DNA from: Oharaeibacter diazotrophicus
GTDB taxonomy: Bacteria > Pseudomonadota > Alphaproteobacteria > Rhizobiales > Pleomorphomonadaceae
Direction: 5' to 3'
Length of the DNA: 64,000 bases
Assembly: GCF_004362745.1 (NCBI RefSeq)
Contig: NZ_SNXY01000007.1
Location: 620,001-684,000, forward strand
In this document: in pieces, positions 53,551-64,000 of the stretch
Numbering within the stretch: the stretch's first letter is position 1
Layout: every line of letters begins with the position of its first letter
Program-made: the position numbers and the translations under genes
The notes under the pieces: model-generated
What the model saw: the letters and a program-made list of their open reading frames with translations, nothing else
What the model was told of the DNA's origin: nothing
Database searches by the model: none

Positions 53551-54697
53551 GACACGAGCTCCCGGAAAAAGGTGGGATCGGCGAGGCGGGCGGCGGGGAG
53601 GCCACGGGCGACCGGGGGATCGCCGGGCCGGCCGTCGCGGACGACGTCCCAGCCGGCGGCGGTCGCGACCAGGACGACGTCGGCGGGGCCGGCGAGGGCA
53701 CAGCCCTTGGTGCAGCCGGAGACGTGCAGCCGCGTGCGCGGCGGGACGAGCCCGGCGAGGCGGCGGGCGAGGTCGCGGGTGGTACCCTTCGCCTGCTGGC
53801 AGTCCGGCGCGCCGCTGCAGGCGGCGACGGCGAGCAGCGGGTCGTCGGCGAGGAGGAGGTCGGGGCGGTCTGGCGGCGCGGCGGCGGTCTCGACCAGCAG
53901 CATCCGCCAGGGGGTGACGCGGACGTCGCCGAGGGCGGCGAGGACGGCGAGGTCGGCGGCCGAGGCGGCGCCGAAGGCGAAGCCGACGAGACGGCCGCCG
54001 TCGGCGGGACTCGGAACCGGCGGCGGCGCGGCGGCGGCGGGCAAGGCGTCGCCGGCGAGGGCGGCCGGCGGGCGGACGCCGCGGCCGACGAGATCGGCCA
54101 TGCGGCCGCGGCCCGCGACCATGCCGCCGGCGACCGAGAACCAGCGGGCGAGGCCGAAGACGAACGCGATCGCCGCGTCCGGGCCGACGGCGACGCCGCG
54201 GTCGAGGCCGTCGGCGCGCACCAGCAGGCCGCCGTCGGCGGCGCGCTCGATCCGGATGTCGGCGGGGACGTCGGCGAGGCGGCGGACCGGTCCGGTGTCG
54301 ACGGCGAAGCCGAACTTCGCCGGCAGCGGCGGCAGGTCGCCGAGGCGGGCGTCGAGGGCGGCGGCGAGGGCCGCGGTCTCGCCGGCCATGTCCGGAAAGG
54401 GCGTCACCACCACGTTGCGGCGGCGCTCGGCGGCCTCGTCGGCGTCGAGCAGGCCGTGGGCGGAAAGCGCGGCGAGGAGGGCGGGATGGTCGTCGTCGGC
54501 GACGCCGCGGATCTGCAGGTTGGCACGGCCGGTGAGGTCGATCCGGCCGCTGCCGAAGCGGGCGGCGGCGTCGGCGAGGCCGGCGAGCTGCGCGCCCGAG
54601 AGGCGGCCGAGCCGCGGGCGGACGCGGACGACGAGGCCGTCGCCGGAGCGCATCGGCCGGTGGGCGCCGGGGCACCAGCCGCGGACGAGCGGGTCGG

Positions 54698-54701
<4 letters not shown>
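53547..54701 (-). CDS. cobG: Precorrin-3B synthase CobG
   Basis: 384-residue oxygen-dependent monooxygenase of the aerobic pathway with a sulfite/nitrite-reductase-like fold. It has two ferrodoxin-like half domains ([20 protein letters not shown] at the start; [16 protein letters not shown]) and a 4Fe-4S site: Cys295 and Cys301 (CSGAPDC), Cys330 and Cys334 (CTKGC). GTG 54701 overlaps the cobN stop. Its presence marks the oxygen-requiring B12 route. A longer open frame upstream is non-coding shadow of cobN. Confidence 0.93.
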
Positions 54702-57957
<3,256 letters not shown>

Positions 57958-57958
<1 letters not shown>

Positions 57959-58974
57959 CAGGCGCCGAGCACGGCGCGGACGGCGGCGGGGTCGAGGTCG
58001 CCGGTCTCGGCGATCACCACCAGCCGCGAGATGCGCGGGTCCGCGCCCCACGGCCGGTCGTAGTGGTGGCGGACGCGCGCGCCGACCGCCTGGACCAGCA
58101 GCCGCATCGGCTTGCCGGCGACGGCGACGTGGCCCTTGACGCGGAGCACGCCCTGTTCGCGGGCGAGCCGGCGGATCCTCTCGGCGAGGGCGGCGGGATC
58201 GTCGATCTCGGCGAGATCGACCACGGTGGTGGCGAAGTCGTCGTGCTCGTGGTCGTCGGCGCCGTCGTGGTGCGACGGGCGGGCGGCGAGGTCGTCCTCG
58301 GCGGCGGCGGAGAGGCCGAGCAGCAGGCGCGGGTCGGCGCGGCCCTCCTCGACCACCAGCACCGGCAGCGGCCGCGGCGCGAGGGCGGCGACCGCGGCGC
58401 GGGCGGCGGCGAGGCCGGCCGCGCCGGCGAGGTCGGGCTTGGTCAGGAGCACCACGTCGGCGGCGGCGATCTGGTCCTCGAACACCTCGGCGAGCGGGGC
58501 GTCGTGGTCGGGACCGGCGGCGCCGGCGCCGGCGTCGGGGGCGAAGCGGCCGGCGGCGACCGCCTCGGCGTCGGCGACCGCGACCACCGCGTCGACGGTG
58601 ACGCGCGAGCGCACGGCCGGCCAGTCGAACGCCTTCAGGAGCGGCTTCGGCAGTGCGAGGCCGGAGGTCTCGATCAGGATGTGGTCGGGCCTGACCGGGC
58701 GGGCGAGCAGCGCCTCCATGGTCGGCAGGAACTCGTCGGCGACGGTGCAACAGAGGCAGCCGTTGGCGAGCTCGACGATGTTCTCGGCCGGGCAGAGGTC
58801 GTCGGCGCAGTCCCTCAGGATGGCGCCGTCGACGCCGACGGCGCCGAACTCGTTGACGAGCACGGCGAGCCGGCGGCCGCCGGGATTGGCGAGGAGGTGG
58901 CGGATCAGCGTGGTCTTGCCGGCGCCGAGGAAGCCGGTGACGACGGTGACGGGGATCTTGGAAAGATCGGTCAC
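57958..58974 (-). CDS. cobW: CobW-family GTPase metallochaperone
   Basis: 338-residue COG0523 GTPase, probably supplying cobalt to CobN. P-loop GFLGAGKTT near residue 14, metal-binding GCLCC (Cys73, Cys75, Cys76), Walker B-like ETSGLALPKPLL, NKxD-like LTKPDLAG, then a His/Asp-rich loop (HHDGADDHEHDD) and the CobW C-terminal domain. GTG 58974 overlaps the upstream stop as GTGA. Typical position next to cobN. Confidence 0.92.
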
Positions 58975-59336
58975 GGCGCGGGGATCTCCGGCGGCGGGAT
59001 GCGGGCGATGGACTGCTTGCGGAAGATCTCGGGCCGCTCGCGCCAGGGCACGAGGCCGTCGGCGGTGGCGGCGTGGCGCGCGGCGCCGTCGAGGATGGCG
59101 GCGGCGTCGGCCTCGCCGAGCCGGCCGTAGACGTAGGTCCAGCGTCCCGGTCCGGCGAGCGCGACGGCGCAGCCGGTGGAACAGGCGGACAGGCATTCGA
59201 CCGGGACGACGCGGACGCCCGGCGGCGCGGGCAGCGCGGCGAGCGCCGCCGCCAGCCGTTTGCCGGGGCGCGCGCGATCCTCGCCGGGCGGCTCGCCGGC
59301 CCGGCACGTGACGCAGACGTAGAGCGTGGTTCCCAC
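58971..59336 (-). CDS. DUF1636 family Cys-rich protein
   Basis: 121-residue small protein, first gene under the second cobalamin riboswitch. It has TLYVCVTCRAG (CxxC) near the start and VECLSACSTGCAVALAG in the middle, the four-cysteine pattern of DUF1636, thought to bind iron-sulfur or another metal. The start is GTG 59336 with AGAGG 6 bases upstream. Such proteins are common beside cobW and cobN in alphaproteobacteria; an electron-transfer or metal role in corrin synthesis is inferred from context only. Confidence 0.82.
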   Translation of the reverse strand: MGTTLYVCVTCRAGEPPGEDRARPGKRLAAALAALPAPPGVRVVPVECLSACSTGCAVALAGPGRWTYVYGRLGEADAAAILDGAARHAATADGLVPWRERPEIFRKQSIARIPPPEIPAP

Positions 59337-59461
59337 GGCTCGCCTCTTCGCTGTGGCGGATGGCGAGCCGATGCGGACGAAGGGCGGACACGGGACGGGA
59401 CCGGGCGCGCGCCGACAGCCGACCGGTCGCGGCACACCCCGTCCGCCCGTTCTCGATTCGG

Positions 59462-59645
59462 CTGGCAGGTCTCCCGGCTCCCGGATTCGGAAGGGCGGGC
59501 CCTTCCACGCTCTCCCGCCTTCCCGAGCCTTTCGGCCAGTGGCGTTGGGAGACCTCTCCGGTCACGGTCGCGGGGGCGGCTGCGTGCGCGGCCCCCCGAT
59601 CCGGGCGGCCCGTCGCATTCCCTCTTGGCCCACCCCGGAGGGCGG
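59462..59645 (-). promoter_or_regulatory. Cobalamin riboswitch upstream of the main cob operon
   Basis: On the minus strand: an AGAGGGAATGCG element, GCCCCCGCGACCGTGA, CGCCACTGGCCG and the B12 box GAGCCGGGAGACCTGCC (about 59464-59480). The layout matches the cbiM riboswitch. It lies about 125 bases before the DUF1636 start, so it should control DUF1636-cobW-N-G-H-I-J and possibly, by read-through, cobL-E-M-B. The rest of 59337-59746 shows no gene. Confidence 0.92.
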
Positions 59646-59746
59646 GAACCAGCGTGCCTCCAGAGACACGTGGCGCGGGGGGAAAGTCAAGTCCGGCAAA
59701 TGGGGCACAGTCGAACGCCGCCGATCGCCGCACTCGAAGCCCGTCG

Positions 59747-60976
59747 TCACGGCGGCGAGAACGGCGGCGATACGGGTGGCGCGAACTCCGCGTCGGTGAA
59801 GAGATTCGGGAACAGTCGCTCGCGCCAGTCGAGGGGGAAACCGATGCGGACCGGCGCCTTCGGGCTGCGCGACCTCAAGAAGCCCTCTCGTGCGAGTTCG
59901 GCGACGGTGTTGCGGGCGGTGCGCTCGGACGTGCGGAGCACCAGTGCCGCGTCGCCGCGCGCCATTTCGCCCATTCTCAGAACGGCGGACACGAGATCCG
60001 GAGCGCGCCGGTCACCGACGACATCGGCGACGAGGGTGCGGTAACGGGCTTCCAACCCGCCGAGGTCGAACAGGGCGGTGGAGAAGCGGATCTGATCGAG
60101 CGCGACGGTCAGGAACCAGGTGCAGAAGTCCTCGAGCGCCGCGGCGGAGAGGTTGCCGCGACCGTCGAGATCGCCGCGTCGGGGGCTGTCGGCGTGGTCC
60201 ATCATCCGACGGTACTCCCCGCGGTCCCGCAAGCCGCGGGCGAGCCCGCGCGAGATCGACCACAGGCCGGCACCGCCGATTCCGGCCTGAAGCGCCATGG
60301 CGTGCGACATCAGCCGGGCGACGCGACCGTTGCCGTCCACGAAGGGATGGATGTAGCAGAGCCGGTGGTGCGCCGAGGCGATGGCGATGATCCGCGTGCT
60401 CGCCCACTGCGCGGCCGCACCGAACCGGCGCTCGAAATGCTGCATGAATGCCGGGACACGGTGCGACGACGGCGGCAGGTGTCGGCCGACCGCGACGTCG
60501 TCGGCGTCCGTCGCCCGGAAGGCACCCGGTGAGATCGCGACCCGGCGACCGTCCGGATGGTCCAGAGCGTGAAACTCCGCCGGCATCTCTTCGTAGAATC
60601 GTCGGTGTATCCAGGACACGAAGGCGGCCGACGTCGGCGGCGGCAACGCGCCGCAGGTGTGAAGCGCATCGATCTCGCGCTGGACCAGGACATGAGCCCG
60701 CGCCTCCAGCGCCAACGGACGGCGCTCCGGTTCGATCGGCAGGTCCTCGAGTGCGCGCAGGATGTCGCGCGGGCGGGTGTGATGGCCCTCGATGAGGTTG
60801 GAGTAATAGCAGTTCATCACCCGGACGAGATCCGCCAACTCGCTTGCCGCGTCCGGGTGCAGGCCGCGGCCGAGGCCGTCGGCCGCGCGCTGGATCTCGA
60901 CGGCGAGATCGGCCAACGGCCTCGGAATCCCGTCCTCGAAGAAGCAGGGTTCCATCCGGGCGGGGGACTCGATCAT
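59747..60976 (-). CDS. Class II Fic protein (AMPylator type) with winged-helix C-terminus
   Basis: 409-residue protein. The Fic motif HPFVDGNGRVAR (His210 to Arg221) is intact, implying adenylyl transfer to a target hydroxyl. The N-terminal helix has the inhibitory SNLIEG (Ser59 to Gly64), fitting S/T-xxx-E-G/N, so it is class II with built-in autoinhibition. The C-terminal part (ALVLRTSERTARNTVAELAREGFL) looks like a winged helix. The start at 60976 is chosen over a frame extending further upstream; 60955 is possible. It is not obviously linked to the surrounding B12 genes. Confidence 0.85.
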   Translation of the reverse strand: MIESPARMEPCFFEDGIPRPLADLAVEIQRAADGLGRGLHPDAASELADLVRVMNCYYSNLIEGHHTRPRDILRALEDLPIEPERRPLALEARAHVLVQREIDALHTCGALPPPTSAAFVSWIHRRFYEEMPAEFHALDHPDGRRVAISPGAFRATDADDVAVGRHLPPSSHRVPAFMQHFERRFGAAAQWASTRIIAIASAHHRLCYIHPFVDGNGRVARLMSHAMALQAGIGGAGLWSISRGLARGLRDRGEYRRMMDHADSPRRGDLDGRGNLSAAALEDFCTWFLTVALDQIRFSTALFDLGGLEARYRTLVADVVGDRRAPDLVSAVLRMGEMARGDAALVLRTSERTARNTVAELAREGFLRSRSPKAPVRIGFPLDWRERLFPNLFTDAEFAPPVSPPFSPP

Positions 60977-61230
60977 TCCTGCCGATCCAATCGGTATCGC
61001 ATTCTCTTTCAATACAATGAACTGAAGGAAATCTGGAAGGCTCGTTGCCGATTGCGCTTGCCGATCTGGATTGCCGACCCTCGGACAGTGCATCCTGCGG
61101 CACATCTCGGCCCGGGGGAACAGAGGGCGGCGACGTGCCCGACCGGCGGCCCATGGTAAGCGGGGAGCGAATCGGCCTAGGGCGGCTGGAGCGGTGGCGG
61201 AGTGGGCGTTCGGACGGAAGGGTCGTGGCG

Positions 61231-61914
61231 ATGGTGTCGGAGGGCGAGGCGGAGGCGGGCGCGGCGGAGGTTCCGGCCGGCGCGGGCGACGAGACGGCGC
61301 CGGCGGACGACGGCGGGGCGGCGCGGCACAGGGCCAAGATGGCCAAGAAGAAGGCCGCGCGCGACCGGATGATGGCGGGCAAGACCGTCGAGAAGGGGCT
61401 GGTGATCGTGCTGACCGGCCCCGGCAAGGGCAAGTCGTCGTCGGCCTTCGGGATGATCCTGCGCGCGATCGCCCACGGCATGCCCTCCGCCGTCGTGCAG
61501 TTCATCAAGGGCGCCTGGGACACCGGCGAGCGCCGCCTCTTGACCGAGCGCTTCGGCGATCTCTGCCGCTTCCACGCCATGGGCGAGGGCTTCACCTGGG
61601 AGACCGGCGACCGCGACCGCGACGTCGCCGCCGCCCGCGCCGGCTGGGAGACCGCCAAGACGCTGATCCGCGACCCGGCGATCCGCATGGTGCTCCTGGA
61701 CGAGATCAACGTGGCGCTGCGCTACGACTATCTCGACGTGGACGAGGTCGTGGCCTTCCTGAAGTCGGAGAAGCCGGCGACGACGCACGTGGTGCTGACC
61801 GGGCGGAACGCCAAGGACGCGCTGGTGGAGGCGGCGGACCTGGTGACGGAGATGGTGGCGGTGAAGCACCCGTTCCGGCAGGGGGTGAAGGCACAGCCGG
61901 GGGTAGAGTTCTGA
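61231..61914 (+). CDS. cobO: Cob(I)yrinic acid a,c-diamide adenosyltransferase CobO
   Basis: 227-residue ATP:corrinoid adenosyltransferase (CobA/CobO/BtuR type) forming the Co-C5' bond. An N-terminal charged leader precedes HRAKMAKKKAARDRMM, then the P-loop TGPGKGKSSSAFGM (about residues 62-75), VVQFIKGAWDTGER, and LLDEINVALRYDYLDVDEVV. ATG 61231 follows GAAGGG at 8 bases; GTG 61225 is in frame. The 254-base divergent gap to the Fic gene is comparatively AT-rich and likely holds both promoters. Confidence 0.93.
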   Translation: MVSEGEAEAGAAEVPAGAGDETAPADDGGAARHRAKMAKKKAARDRMMAGKTVEKGLVIVLTGPGKGKSSSAFGMILRAIAHGMPSAVVQFIKGAWDTGERRLLTERFGDLCRFHAMGEGFTWETGDRDRDVAAARAGWETAKTLIRDPAIRMVLLDEINVALRYDYLDVDEVVAFLKSEKPATTHVVLTGRNAKDALVEAADLVTEMVAVKHPFRQGVKAQPGVEF

Positions 61915-61972
61915 GGGGGTGGTGAAGGGGATTGGCGGGGCTGGTCTTCGGGGCGCGGAAGCCCACGGCCTT

Positions 61973-62133
61973 CATCCTTCCCCTCCAGGGGAAGGTGGCC
62001 CGGCAGGGCCGGAAGGGGTCGGGGTTCCGAGGGGTCTGCGGCAGACGTCGGCGGGCGGAACGGCCGGCTTGGCCGGCCGTCGCGACCGCTTCCGCCTCGC
62101 TCCGCTCGGCACCTTCCCCTGAGGGGAAGGATG
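61973..62133. mobile_element. 161-bp element with inverted ends between cobO and cobQ
   Basis: The ends 61973-61997 and 62110-62133 are inverted copies of each other with a one-base length difference, and each end is itself palindromic around CTTCCCC/GGGGAAG. The interior has further GC hairpins (e.g. GGCCGGCTTGGCCGGCC). No coding potential. This fits a non-autonomous miniature element or large palindromic intergenic repeat. With its flanks it fills the 318-base gap between cobO and cobQ. Confidence 0.6.
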
Positions 62134-62232
62134 AATTGCGTTTGTGGCGTAGGAGTTTGGATGGGTTGTGGCGGTGCCGGTGTCTCAGCGAGCAACCCGC
62201 CGTCCCCAAGTGCGTGAACGGAGGAACCGGCC

Positions 62233-63678
62233 TTGGCCGCGATCATGATCCAGGGGACCGGCTCGAACGCCGGCAAGTCGATGCTGGTGGCGGGGCTGTG
62301 CCGGGCGGCGCGGCGGCGCGGGCTGTCGGTGGCGCCGTTCAAGCCGCAGAACATGTCGAACAACGCCGCCGTCACCGCCGACGGCGGCGAGATCGGGCGC
62401 GCGCAGGCGTTGCAGGCGCTGGCCGCCGGGATCGCGCCGACCGTCGACATGAACCCGGTGCTCCTGAAGCCCGAGACCGACGTCGGCGCGCAGGTGATCC
62501 TGCGCGGCCGGCGAATCGCCAGCGTGCGCGCCCGCGACTACACGGACCTGAAGCCGACGCTGCTCGGCGAGGTGCTCGGGAGCTTCCGGCGCCTGGAAGC
62601 CGCCTACGACCTCGTCGTGGTCGAGGGCGCGGGCAGCCCGGCCGAGGTGAACCTGCGTCGGGGCGACATCGCCAACATGGGCTTCGCCCGCGCCGCAGGC
62701 GTGCCGGTGGTGCTGGTCGGCGACATCGACCGCGGCGGCGTGATCGCCCAGATCGTCGGCACGAAGGCGGTGATCGACCCGGAGGACGCCGCGATGATCG
62801 CCGGCTTCCTGGTCAACAAGTTCCGCGGCGACCCGCGCCTGTTCGATGACGGCTACGCCTTCGTCGCCCAGCGGACGGGATGGCCGGGCTTCGGGGTGGT
62901 GCCGTGGTTCCCGGCGGCGTGCCGGCTGCCGGCCGAGGACGCGCTCGACCTCTCCTCCGGCCGCGCGGCGGGTGGGGTCAAGGTGGCCTGCCTCGCGCTG
63001 TCGCGGATCGCCAACTTCGACGACCTCGATCCGCTCGCGGTCGAGCCGGGCGTCGACCTCGTGATGGTGACGCCGGGCTCGGCGATCCCGGGCGACGCGG
63101 CGCTGGTGGTGCTGCCGGGCACGAAGTCGACCCGCGGCGACCTCGCCTTCCTGCGCGCCGAGGGCTGGGACGTGGATCTCGCGGCGCACCGCCGCCGCGG
63201 CGGGCGGATCCTCGGGCTCTGCGGCGGCTACCAGATGCTGGGCCGGACGATCGTCGACCCGGACGGCATCGACGGCGCGCCGGGCACGTCGGCCGGCCTC
63301 GGCATGCTCGACGTCGACACGGTGATGACGGCGGAAAAGCGCCTCGCGACAACGGCGGCGCGCCACGTGGCGAGCGGGACGGCGATCGAGGGCTACGAGA
63401 TCCACGTCGGCCGCACCGACGGGCCCGACCGCGCCCGGCCGTTCGCCACGGTCGAGGGCCGGCCCGAGGGGGCGCTGTCGGCGGACGGGCGGGTGGCCGG
63501 CACCTACCTGCACGGGCTGTTCGCGGCCGGGGAGTTCCGCGCCGCCTTCCTCGCCGGCCTCGGCGTCGCCTCGACGGGAACGACGCACGGCGCGGCGGTG
63601 GAGGCGGCGCTCGACGCGCTCGCGGACCATCTCGAGGCCCACGTCGACGTCGCCGGGCTGCTGGCGCTGGCGCGCTGA
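62233..63678 (+). CDS. cobQ: Cobyric acid synthase CobQ
   Basis: 481-residue glutamine-dependent amidotransferase adding amides to the b, d, e and g side chains of adenosylcobyrinic acid diamide. The N-terminal ATPase-like domain has [12 protein letters not shown] and [23 protein letters not shown] is characteristic (given here in its parts). The C-terminal glutaminase domain has nucleophile Cys330 ([11 protein letters not shown]) and [10 protein letters not shown] with the later GTYLHGLF His. The start is TTG 62233, set 8 bases after GGAGG; the ATG at 62245 is 20 bases away. Confidence 0.94.
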   Translation: MAAIMIQGTGSNAGKSMLVAGLCRAARRRGLSVAPFKPQNMSNNAAVTADGGEIGRAQALQALAAGIAPTVDMNPVLLKPETDVGAQVILRGRRIASVRARDYTDLKPTLLGEVLGSFRRLEAAYDLVVVEGAGSPAEVNLRRGDIANMGFARAAGVPVVLVGDIDRGGVIAQIVGTKAVIDPEDAAMIAGFLVNKFRGDPRLFDDGYAFVAQRTGWPGFGVVPWFPAACRLPAEDALDLSSGRAAGGVKVACLALSRIANFDDLDPLAVEPGVDLVMVTPGSAIPGDAALVVLPGTKSTRGDLAFLRAEGWDVDLAAHRRRGGRILGLCGGYQMLGRTIVDPDGIDGAPGTSAGLGMLDVDTVMTAEKRLATTAARHVASGTAIEGYEIHVGRTDGPDRARPFATVEGRPEGALSADGRVAGTYLHGLFAAGEFRAAFLAGLGVASTGTTHGAAVEAALDALADHLEAHVDVAGLLALAR

Positions 63679-63683
63679 GGGGT

Positions 63684-63817
63684 ACCAAACCTGTCTCGTG
63701 AAGCCCCGACTCGTCGGGGCTTCACGAGGTGTCGGCCATACGGCCGGCGCCCCGTCGGGCGCTCCTCGCCCGCGACGCCCCGACCAGAGGTCGGACCGTC
63801 GCGAGTTCGGTGTCAGA
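63684..63817. repeat. Three-copy multi-hairpin repeat, copy 3
   Basis: Same orientation as copy 1. A near-perfect 34-base palindrome (63695-63728) is followed by the GGCC, GCGCCCC/CGGGCGC and CCGACC/GGTCGG hairpins. It sits between the convergent 3' ends of cobQ and cobD and includes the cobD stop codon, so here it probably acts as a bidirectional terminator or stabiliser. Confidence 0.75.
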
Positions 63818-64000
63818 CGAGCGCGACGGCCGCGGCGACCGCCAAGGCGACGGCGGCCTGGAGGGCGAGGGTGCGACGGTAGAGCACGAGGGCGCGGTCG
63901 ACGTCGTCGGCGCCGAGGTCGCGGCGGCCGTTCCCCATGTAGCCGTCGTCGACCAGGGTGTCGCCGTAGACGCGCGGGCCGGCGAGGGCGAAGCCGAGGG
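63813..64000 (-). CDS. cobD: Adenosylcobinamide-phosphate synthase CobD/CbiB, C-terminal part
   Basis: Only the last ~62 residues are in the window; the gene runs off the right edge. The translated end contains LGFALAGPRVYGDTLVDDGY and MGNGRRDLGADDVDRALVLY, then a hydrophobic final helix (ALQAAVALAVAAAVALV). This matches the conserved C-terminus of the CbiB/CobD membrane protein that attaches aminopropanol to cobyric acid. Convergent with cobQ, as a further B12 gene would be. Confidence 0.8.
   Translation of the reverse strand, partial: LGFALAGPRVYGDTLVDDGYMGNGRRDLGADDVDRALVLYRRTLALQAAVALAVAAAVALV

Noticed and set aside
61973-62133. A riboswitch before cobQ
   Set aside because: No B12 box or other cobalamin riboswitch element is present; the structure is an inverted-end palindromic element instead.

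Overview
The window is very GC-rich, densely packed DNA from what looks like an alphaproteobacterium (Hyphomicrobiales-like; this placement is an inference from gene content). It encodes a complete calcium-type methanol dehydrogenase locus (mxaFJGIRSACKLD), a complete nitrous-oxide reductase operon (nosRZDFYLX) and most of the aerobic (CobG-type) corrin pathway. A facultatively methylotrophic denitrifier that makes its own B12 fits best. No rRNA, tRNA, CRISPR array, phage or transposase gene was seen.

Layout: (1) 1-2844, leftward ugpB-ugpA-ugpE glycerol-3-phosphate uptake genes, ugpE cut by the window edge. (2) 3130-5936, a small secreted protein, a TIM-barrel sugar isomerase/epimerase and an M20-type amidohydrolase. 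(3) 5987-10998, a leftward metal-chelate ABC importer with a SCO protein, a His-rich periplasmic protein and a DUF2946 protein, probably for copper. (4) 11250-19947, rightward nosRZDFYLX. (5) 20230-22096, a tandem-receiver protein and a TraB/GumN-type protein. (6) 22112-24719, leftward mxaX-mxaY-mxaZ-like regulators, divergent from (7) 25104-43377, rightward mxaFJGIRSACKLD. The latter continues into a beta-propeller, a cytochrome c'-like protein, a very large nine-repeat membrane protein, an ABC-2 exporter pair and an SsuBC-like importer pair. (8) 43389-44960, leftward DUF983, DUF2244 and DUF2946 proteins. (9) 45083-59336, leftward B12 genes under two cobalamin riboswitches: cbiM-cobF, and DUF1636-cobW-N-G-H-I-J then cobL-E-M-B, with cobK on the opposite strand in the middle. 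(10) 59747-60976, a class II Fic protein. (11) 61231-64000, cobO, cobQ and the 3' end of a convergent cobD.

How the parts connect: methanol electrons pass from MxaFI to cytochrome cL (MxaG). The copper importer and SCO protein lie beside nos, whose NosZ carries CuA and CuZ centres. Tight stop/start overlaps (ATGA, GTGA, TTGA and apparently CTGA) run through the nos, mxa and cob operons. The least explained material is the translationally coupled block at 36675-43377, above all a protein with nine tandem repeats of about 90 residues, each holding one cysteine pair. Other points of interest are cobK and cobL starting from the same CATG on opposite strands, cobH apparently starting at CTG, a three-copy palindromic repeat at gene 3' ends, and a 161-bp element with inverted ends.
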